A stretch of 17,453 nt of DNA, taken from positions 1 through 17,453 of the forward strand of contig DAOTWB010000043.1 in the NCBI GenBank assembly GCA_034436235.1, in the 5' to 3' direction. Below are positions 12,867-17,453 of the stretch, in pieces. Origin of the DNA: CP2-2F sp034436235. GTDB taxonomy: Bacteria; Chloroflexota; Anaerolineae; Aggregatilineales; UBA2796. How positions within the stretch are numbered: the first letter of the stretch is position 1; each line of letters begins with the position of its first letter. Position numbers and translations under genes: made by a program. The notes under the pieces are model-generated. The model did not search any database. It was not told the DNA's origin and worked only from the letters and a program-made list of their open reading frames with translations.

Positions 12867-15635
12867 ATGCCACACTGCATACGCACCTTTTCTGTGCGCG
12901 TTGTCCTTGTGCCGTTGATGCTCGCCTTGGCGGCGCTGGCGTGCAACCTCACGCCTTCCGAGCCGCAGGCGACTGCCACTGCGCCGGCTGCCACGCCTAC
13001 CAGCGTCGCGCTGAGCGACGTGCCAGAGGTAGAAATTCTGGCGCCTGCTGATAACAGCGAAGTGGTGGTGCAGACTGCTGTGCAGGTCGCTGTGCGCGCC
13101 ACAGATCGCATCGGCGTGACGCGCATTGAGATGCGCGCCAACGGCTTGATTGTGGATGCGATCGCCGCACCTGATCCTGCAGGCGTCTCGCCATTGGAAA
13201 GCCTGCTCTCTTGGACGCCTGTCACGCTTGGACAGAATATCATCGAAGTGACAGCCTTTCGCGGCAATACGCGCGGCAATCCAAAGCGCATCACGTTGAT
13301 CGTCCGCCAGTCGAACGCGCAAATCACGCGCCCTGCCTTCACGGCGCCGCCGCCTGGTCGCACGCCAACAGCCGACCTGACCTGCCGTGCGCGCGTCAAC
13401 GTCAACGGCTTGAATCTGCGCACAGGACCTGGCACCAACTATCCGAGCATCGGTAACCTGGCGCTCAGCGCGGAACTGCCTGTGGTCGGCACAAACCTTG
13501 AGCGCTCATGGCTGCAAGTGATAGCTGCTGGCTCGGTCGGCTGGGTGAGCGCCGCTTTCGTCACGCAGCTCGGCGTCTGCAACACGGTCGGCGTCGTCCC
13601 GATTCCGCCGTCGCCAACTGTCTTAGCAGGCACGCAGATCATCATCCCGCCGACCTTCACGCCGCTGCCGACGCTCTTCTTCCCGACGCCGACTAGCACC
13701 ATACCTGTCATTGTGCTGCCCACGCTCACGCCGTCGCCATTTGTGCCGCCGACACAAGGTCCGGTCACCATCGGTCAGCTGACCTCGACCGCGATTTTCG
13801 CCACACAGACCGCGCTCGCCTTCTCGCCGACGCCGCCGCCCAGCCCAACGCCTTCGCTCACGCCGCCGCCCGGCGTCACCTTGCCCACTGAGACGCCATC
13901 TGCCACACCAACTGCCACAGCCACGCCGCTCTTGCCCGACCTGATCGTCAGCCGCGTCGAGGCAGATCGCACGACTGTTGTGCTCGATCCTGTCACGCGC
14001 ATCGGGCAGCTCGTGGTGATGGTCACCGTGCGCAATCAAGGCGCGGCAGCTGCGCCGATTTTCCTCGTCTCTGTGCGGCAACCGAATGGCGTCGTCGTCA
14101 CGCAGCCGACTGTCAATGTGCTTGAGCCGGGACAAGAAGAAATGCTGCGCTTCGAGATCGCTTTCTCGCTGGAAGGCTCGCAGCAACTGACCATCATCGC
14201 GGATAGCGGCAACGTTGTGACCGAATACGACGAGACCAACAACGTCGCCTTCCTTGAGATCATCGGCGTCGTTGCCACAGTGCCAGGCGCCACTGCTACG
14301 CCTTCGCCGACTATTACGCCGACGCCGACTGAGACGCCGACTCCTATCCCAACTTTCACTTTCACGCCTGAGCCGACATTGCCAACTGAGACGCCAACGC
14401 CGACGGCAGATGTGATTATCGTGCTGCCGACTGAGACGGCAACCAATACGCCTGAACCTATCGTCATCCCGCCGACTGAAACGCCTATCCTGCCGACTGA
14501 AACGCCGACGGCGACGCCGACTGCGGACGTGATCATCATCCTGCCGACTGAGACGGCGATCAACACGCCTGAACCTATCGTCATCCCGCCGACTGAGACG
14601 CCTGTCCTGCCGACTGAAACGCCGACGGCGACGCCAACAGAGGCGGTGATCGTCATCCCAACCGAGACGGCGACGAATACGCCTGAGCCAATTGTCATCC
14701 TGCCGACTGAGACGCCGATGCCCGAGCCGACAGCGACTGACACGCCGATACCAGAGCCGACGCCGACGCCTATACCGACAGCGACCGATACGCCAACGCC
14801 AGAGCCGACGCCAACGCCTGTGCCGACGGCGACTGATACACCGACTCCCGAACCAACGCCGACGCCTGTGCCGACGGCGACCGACACGCCAACTCCTGAA
14901 CCTACACCTACGCCTGTGCCGACAGCTGTGCCAGTCGTTGACCTAGCAGGCGTGCCGCTGCTGCCGAACTTCAATGACCGCGCGCTCTTCAACGCGCTCG
15001 CTCAGATTGCGCAGACGGGCAGGGATCGCGTACCGAGCCGCAATGCGAACGACTTCGCGATCTACGGCGATAACAGCCTGTTGGCAGTTGGCGCGCTCAG
15101 CTCGGCGACGCTCAGCCTCGCTGATTTCGCCGCTGAGCTGCAGCCTGCTGTGGATCGCTTCAGCGGCGCCTTTGGCAACATCACGCCGCGCTTCGGCGCC
15201 TGTGGAATGCGTCCTGTCTGGGAATGCGCCGAGGAGCAGAACGTGAGCATCGTCTTCTACGGCGCAGGTCAGCAGGCGCTCGCCTTCGGCGTGCCGCTCG
15301 ATCAGTTCGCGGCGCAGCTGAACGAGGCGATCGATCAGCTGGCAGCGCGCGGCATCGTGCCTGTGCTGTTCACCATCCCTGCGCCGATAGGCGATCTGAC
15401 GGTCGCGCAGTACAACACCGTGATCTACACTGTGGCGCAAGCGCGCAACGTGCCGCTCCTGAACCTGTATCAGCTCGGCGCGCTCAATCCGAGCCTGGTC
15501 AGCGGCAACGCGCTCTCAGCAGCGCCTGACTCAGCCGATTTCAGCGCGCTGAATCCTGATCAATACGGCACAGTGGCAGCCAACATCGCCGTGCTGCGCA
15601 TCTTGAATGCCTTGAGCGGCATCGTGCTGCCGTAA
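12867..15635 (+). CDS. Modular surface lipoprotein: Ig-like, SH3b, CARDB, Thr/Pro repeats, decayed SGNH-like domain
   Basis: A 922-residue exported protein. The N-terminus (LVPLMLALAALACN) is a signal with a lipoprotein-like cysteine. Domains in order: a bacterial Ig-like module at about 52-146; an SH3b module at about 173-238 (NVNGLNLRTGPGTNYPSIG...GWVSAAFV), usually wall or glycan binding; a Thr/Pro linker; a CARDB module at about 355-470 (VTVRNQGAAAAPIFLV, DETNNVAFLEI); a long Thr/Pro/Glu repeat at about 478-690; and a C-terminal SGNH-hydrolase-like domain at about 695-922. In that last domain the usual GDS is GDNS (Asp735), the GxND block reads YGAGQ, and the final D-x-x-H has no histidine (DFSALNPDQYG), so catalysis is unlikely. 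The ATG at 12867 follows AAAAGGA; the frame is open to 12804 without a signal-like start. It is monocistronic with its own promoter and terminator. Its function is probably binding or display at the cell surface. Confidence 0.85.
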   Translation: MPHCIRTFSVRVVLVPLMLALAALACNLTPSEPQATATAPAATPTSVALSDVPEVEILAPADNSEVVVQTAVQVAVRATDRIGVTRIEMRANGLIVDAIAAPDPAGVSPLESLLSWTPVTLGQNIIEVTAFRGNTRGNPKRITLIVRQSNAQITRPAFTAPPPGRTPTADLTCRARVNVNGLNLRTGPGTNYPSIGNLALSAELPVVGTNLERSWLQVIAAGSVGWVSAAFVTQLGVCNTVGVVPIPPSPTVLAGTQIIIPPTFTPLPTLFFPTPTSTIPVIVLPTLTPSPFVPPTQGPVTIGQLTSTAIFATQTALAFSPTPPPSPTPSLTPPPGVTLPTETPSATPTATATPLLPDLIVSRVEADRTTVVLDPVTRIGQLVVMVTVRNQGAAAAPIFLVSVRQPNGVVVTQPTVNVLEPGQEEMLRFEIAFSLEGSQQLTIIADSGNVVTEYDETNNVAFLEIIGVVATVPGATATPSPTITPTPTETPTPIPTFTFTPEPTLPTETPTPTADVIIVLPTETATNTPEPIVIPPTETPILPTETPTATPTADVIIILPTETAINTPEPIVIPPTETPVLPTETPTATPTEAVIVIPTETATNTPEPIVILPTETPMPEPTATDTPIPEPTPTPIPTATDTPTPEPTPTPVPTATDTPTPEPTPTPVPTATDTPTPEPTPTPVPTAVPVVDLAGVPLLPNFNDRALFNALAQIAQTGRDRVPSRNANDFAIYGDNSLLAVGALSSATLSLADFAAELQPAVDRFSGAFGNITPRFGACGMRPVWECAEEQNVSIVFYGAGQQALAFGVPLDQFAAQLNEAIDQLAARGIVPVLFTIPAPIGDLTVAQYNTVIYTVAQARNVPLLNLYQLGALNPSLVSGNALSAAPDSADFSALNPDQYGTVAANIAVLRILNALSGIVLP
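14406..14720 (+). repeat. 117-bp tandem repeat, three copies (third partial)
   Basis: Units start at 14406, 14523 and 14640. The first two are 39 residues each, of the form A-D-V-I-I-x-LPTETAxNTPEPIVI-PPTETPxLPTETPTATPT. The third is one residue shorter in its start, diverges after about 27 residues and leads into the second repeat type. Differences between copies are mostly synonymous or conservative, suggesting duplication within the gene. Confidence 0.85.
14727..14918 (+). repeat. 48-bp tandem repeat, four copies
   Basis: Four 16-residue units, PTATDTPTPEPTPTPV (the first with two Ile substitutions), start at 14727, 14775, 14823 and 14871. The copies differ at third codon positions, so they are not a very recent slippage product. 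They form the rigid stalk just before the SGNH-like domain. Confidence 0.88.
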
Positions 15636-15655
15636 ACGTTGCTCATCACCTGCTG

Positions 15656-15697
15656 CACGGCTCGCCTTGCATAACGCAAGACGAGCTGTGCGCTTTT
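15656..15697 (+). terminator. Hairpin terminator after the large lipoprotein gene
   Basis: CACGGCTCG (15656-15664) pairs with CGAGCTGTG (15682-15690), with one G-U pair. An inner stem CTTGC/GCAAG closes a 5-nt loop. TTTT follows at 15694-15697. This is a good intrinsic terminator 20 nt after the stop. Confidence 0.75.
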
Positions 15698-15704
15698 ATG
15701 GCAC

Positions 15705-15733
15705 TTTACACATGCGCGCTCATATGCTACACT
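15705..15733 (+). promoter_or_regulatory. Promoter of the copper operon
   Basis: TTTACA (15705-15710) and TACACT (15728-15733) are separated by exactly 17 nt. The expected start is near 15740, immediately before the CsoR-like palindrome. Confidence 0.65.
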
Positions 15734-15742
15734 TGATTTATC

Positions 15743-15761
15743 CCTGCCCATACGGGACAGG
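15743..15761 (+). promoter_or_regulatory. Putative CsoR operator at the transcription start
   Basis: An imperfect 19-bp palindrome, CCTGCCCATACGGGACAGG: CCTG-n-CC on one side mirrors GG-n-CAGG on the other around CCCATACGGG. GC-rich C-run/G-run palindromes of this type are known CsoR targets. It overlaps the predicted +1 region and precedes the csoR ribosome site, ideal for autorepression. Confidence 0.6.
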
Positions 15762-15778
15762 TTAGCGAAGGAGCGCGT

Positions 15779-16048
15779 ATGCAGAACAAGATCGCGTTGA
15801 TCAATCGCCTGAAGAGCGCCGTTGGTCATCTGAACGGCATCATCGCGATGGTAGAAGACGACCGCTATTGCATGGATGTGATCAAGCAAATTCAGGCGGT
15901 GCAGGCGGCGCTCGCCAAAGTCAGCCATTTGATCCTCGACGATCATCTGCGCAATTGCCTGACGACGGCTGTGCGTGGCGAAGATGCTGCCGAACGCGAG
16001 CGCGCTCTGAACGAGATCAGCGAGCTATTCGCTCAGATGAACAAATAG
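15779..16048 (+). CDS. csoR: CsoR/FrmR-family copper-sensing repressor
   Basis: An 89-residue all-helical regulator that, by family, represses its own operon until Cu(I) binds. The metal ligands form the copper-type C-H-C pattern: Cys31 (RYCMDVI), His56 and Cys60 (DHLRNC). The N-terminal stretch NRLKSAVGHLNGIIAMVEDDRYC is the family signature. Copper sensing rather than formaldehyde or nickel sensing is supported by the ligand set and by the CopZ-like and CopA genes that follow. The ATG has a strong GAAGGAG (15767-15773) 5 nt upstream. The stop codon is part of TAGGAG, which serves as the ribosome site for the next gene. It is first in the operon and lies directly after the palindrome proposed as its operator. 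Confidence 0.93.
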   Translation: MQNKIALINRLKSAVGHLNGIIAMVEDDRYCMDVIKQIQAVQAALAKVSHLILDDHLRNCLTTAVRGEDAAERERALNEISELFAQMNK

Positions 16049-16057
16049 GAGTTCGCC

Positions 16058-16282
16058 ATGCCGAGCAAGACTGTGAGCGTGCCAACCATCAGCTGCGAAC
16101 ATTGCGTTCGCACCATTCAAAACGAAATCGCTGAGATCGAAGGCGTGCAGCGCGTCCAAGCCGATGAACAGACGCGCCAAGTGTCAGTGGAGTGGGAAGC
16201 GCCTGCCACATGGGAACAGATCGAGGCGAAGTTGACCGAGATCAACTATCCGCCTGCGCAGCCGAACGTCAGTCTCGCCTGA
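16058..16282 (+). CDS. copZ: Heavy-metal-associated (HMA) copper chaperone, CopZ-like
   Basis: A 74-residue single HMA domain. The metal-binding loop is Cys13-Glu-His-Cys16 (ISCEHCVRTI), followed by NEIAEIEGVQRVQADEQTRQVSVEW, the usual beta-alpha-beta pattern. The extra His inside the CxxC loop and the Ile in place of the common Met are variants seen in some chaperones. It starts 9 nt after csoR, and a TAGGAG made partly from the csoR stop codon acts as the ribosome site. By family it carries Cu(I) in the cytoplasm to the exporter encoded next. Copper specificity is inferred from the neighbours. Confidence 0.88.
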   Translation: MPSKTVSVPTISCEHCVRTIQNEIAEIEGVQRVQADEQTRQVSVEWEAPATWEQIEAKLTEINYPPAQPNVSLA

Positions 16283-16293
16283 GCGCGTCGCGT

Positions 16294-17453
16294 ATGTCCG
16301 CTGTAACATCGCCAAGCGCTGAACAGACCGTTCAAGAGACCTTGCCGCTCAGCGGCATGACGTGCGCCAATTGCGCGCTGACCATCGAGCGGCAAGTGCG
16401 CAAGCTGGACGGCGTCTTGCAAGCTGAGGTCAATCTCGCGCGCGAGCGCCTGATGCTGGTCTACGATCCGCGCTTGGTGACTCATGAGGCGATCGTCGCG
16501 CGCATTCGCAAGGCAGGCTACGATGTGCCAGCGCAGACGGCAGATGAATCGCCTGAGGACGCTGAGGCGAAGGCGCGCAGCGCTGAGCTTGCGCATCAAT
16601 GGCGGCGCCTGCTGATCGGCGCGTTGTTCACAGTGCCGCTCTTCGCGCTCAGCATGGGACGCGATCTAGGCTTCTTCGGCGTTTGGGCGATGCAAGATTG
16701 GGTGAATTTCCTGTTCTGGGCATTGGCGACGCCTGTCCAGTTCTATGTTGGGCGCGCTTATTACAGCGGCGCATGGCGCGCGTTGCGCGGCGGCGTGCCG
16801 AACATGGATGTGCTGGTGGCGCTCGGCACGAGCGCAGCGTACTTTTACAGCGTCGCCGTGACAGTTTTGCTGGTCACGCCTGCGGCAGCTGACCTGCACG
16901 CGCTGAACGCGCATCACGTCTACTTTGAGACGGCAGCTGTGATCATCACGTTGGTGGTGCTGGGCAAGTTGTTGGAAGTGCGCGCTAAGGGACGGACAGG
17001 TCAGGCGATCCGAGCGCTGATCGGCTTACGCGCTAAGACGGCGCGCGTGGAGCGGCATGGCGTGCAAGCCGATATTCCGATTGAAGAAGTGCGCGTCGGC
17101 GATGTGCTGATCGTGCGCGAGAGCGAGCGCATTCCGACCGATGGCGTGGTCATTGACGGCACGACGAGCGTGGATCAATCCATGCTGACGGGCGAGAGCG
17201 TGCCTGTGCTGCGCACGGTCGGCGATGAAGTGATCGGCGGCACGTTGAACAGACAGGGCATGATCAAAATGCGCGCCACGCGAGTCGGTCGCGAGACGGC
17301 GTTAGCGCACATCATGAAATTGGTGGAGCAAGCGCAAGGATCGCGCGCGCCAATTCAGCGGCTTGTGGATCGCGTCTCGGCAGTCTTCGTGCCTGTTGTG
17401 ATCGCAGTAGCAGCGCTCACGTTCACGGCGTGGCTGCTGAGCGGCGCAGGCTT
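16294..17453 (+). CDS. copA: Copper-exporting P-type ATPase, N-terminal 386 residues (3' end outside window)
   Basis: A P1B-type heavy-metal ATPase of the membrane that pumps Cu(I) out of the cell. One N-terminal HMA domain is present (GMTCANCALTIE, Cys24 and Cys27). Early membrane helices follow, with the family stretch GGVPNMDVLVALGTSAAYFYS. The actuator domain contains LTGESVPV (TGES near residues 299-302) and GGTLNRQG. The frame is open at the right edge, before the expected CPC motif and the DKTGT phosphorylation site, so metal specificity rests on the csoR and copZ neighbours. It starts 11 nt after the chaperone stop without a clear ribosome site, suggesting translational coupling. No defect is seen in the visible part. 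Confidence 0.93.
   Translation, partial: MSAVTSPSAEQTVQETLPLSGMTCANCALTIERQVRKLDGVLQAEVNLARERLMLVYDPRLVTHEAIVARIRKAGYDVPAQTADESPEDAEAKARSAELAHQWRRLLIGALFTVPLFALSMGRDLGFFGVWAMQDWVNFLFWALATPVQFYVGRAYYSGAWRALRGGVPNMDVLVALGTSAAYFYSVAVTVLLVTPAAADLHALNAHHVYFETAAVIITLVVLGKLLEVRAKGRTGQAIRALIGLRAKTARVERHGVQADIPIEEVRVGDVLIVRESERIPTDGVVIDGTTSVDQSMLTGESVPVLRTVGDEVIGGTLNRQGMIKMRATRVGRETALAHIMKLVEQAQGSRAPIQRLVDRVSAVFVPVVIAVAALTFTAWLLSGAG

Noticed and set aside
14036..14992. A 318-residue minus-strand frame rich in Gly-Val-Ser repeats.
   Set aside because: It is the mirror image of the Thr/Pro repeat on the plus strand. Repeats with few stop-prone codons keep the opposite strand open; no start site or family motif supports it.
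1..17453. CRISPR array, transposon ends, phage genes, tRNA or rRNA.
   Set aside because: No regularly spaced direct repeats with unique spacers, no terminal inverted repeats around a transposase, and no tRNA-like cloverleaf or rRNA motif were seen.
1..17453. The word CTGAGCG seems frequent and might be a DNA-uptake or segregation motif.
   Set aside because: Most copies are simply Leu-Ser codons in frame, and they show no consistent strand bias by eye.

Overview
This window looks like ordinary chromosome from a moderately GC-rich bacterium. The best guess is a Chloroflexota lineage (Anaerolineae-like). That rests on the style of the lipoproteins: Pro/Thr-rich linkers after an 'ALAC' or 'LSGC' signal, SH3b and CARDB modules with a decayed SGNH-like C-terminus, and a two-domain CapA lipoprotein with a TGVTALTR motif. 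It is an inference from protein style. No rRNA, tRNA, insertion sequence, phage gene or CRISPR array is visible. The window cuts a gene at each end: fhs on the left and a copA-like P-type ATPase on the right.

Layout. (1) Positions 1-2934, minus strand: a three-gene operon of 3-hydroxyacyl-CoA dehydrogenase, a zinc MDR alcohol dehydrogenase and formate-tetrahydrofolate ligase (fhs). It is driven from a TATAAT box near 2930. (2) Positions 3035-3869, plus: a WXG100-family small protein followed 4 nt later by a DUF4919-like protein. (3) Positions 3976-7577, plus: a YhhQ-type queuosine-precursor transporter, then a promoter and an overlapping pair made of a CPBP membrane protease and a CapA-type lipoprotein. 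(4) Positions 7735-9021, plus: a Fsr-like MFS efflux carrier. It converges on (5), positions 10924-9018, minus: a tightly coupled three-gene operon (Nfu N-terminal domain protein, esterase, iPGM/phosphopentomutase-like metalloenzyme). (6) Positions 11195-12697: an AmtB ammonium channel with a signal peptide and a strong hairpin after it. (7) Positions 12867-15635: a 922-residue modular lipoprotein with two nested tandem-repeat blocks. (8) Positions 15705 to the right edge: a copper-resistance operon (csoR, a CopZ-like chaperone, copA) with a promoter and a CsoR-like palindrome at the expected transcription start.

The genes form independent small operons rather than one pathway. The best-resolved unit is the copper operon. 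There the repressor sits next to the chaperone and the exporter, and the palindrome is placed where bound CsoR would block transcription.

No clearly new multi-gene system stands out. The most distinctive observation is window-wide: GGCC is almost absent and CCGG is scarce, although GCGC and CGCG are abundant. Synonymous codons shift with the next codon in a way that avoids both words. Other points worth following are the catalytically decayed SGNH-like lipoprotein, the CapA protein lacking the usual GD motif, and the WXG100/DUF4919 pair without secretion genes beside it.
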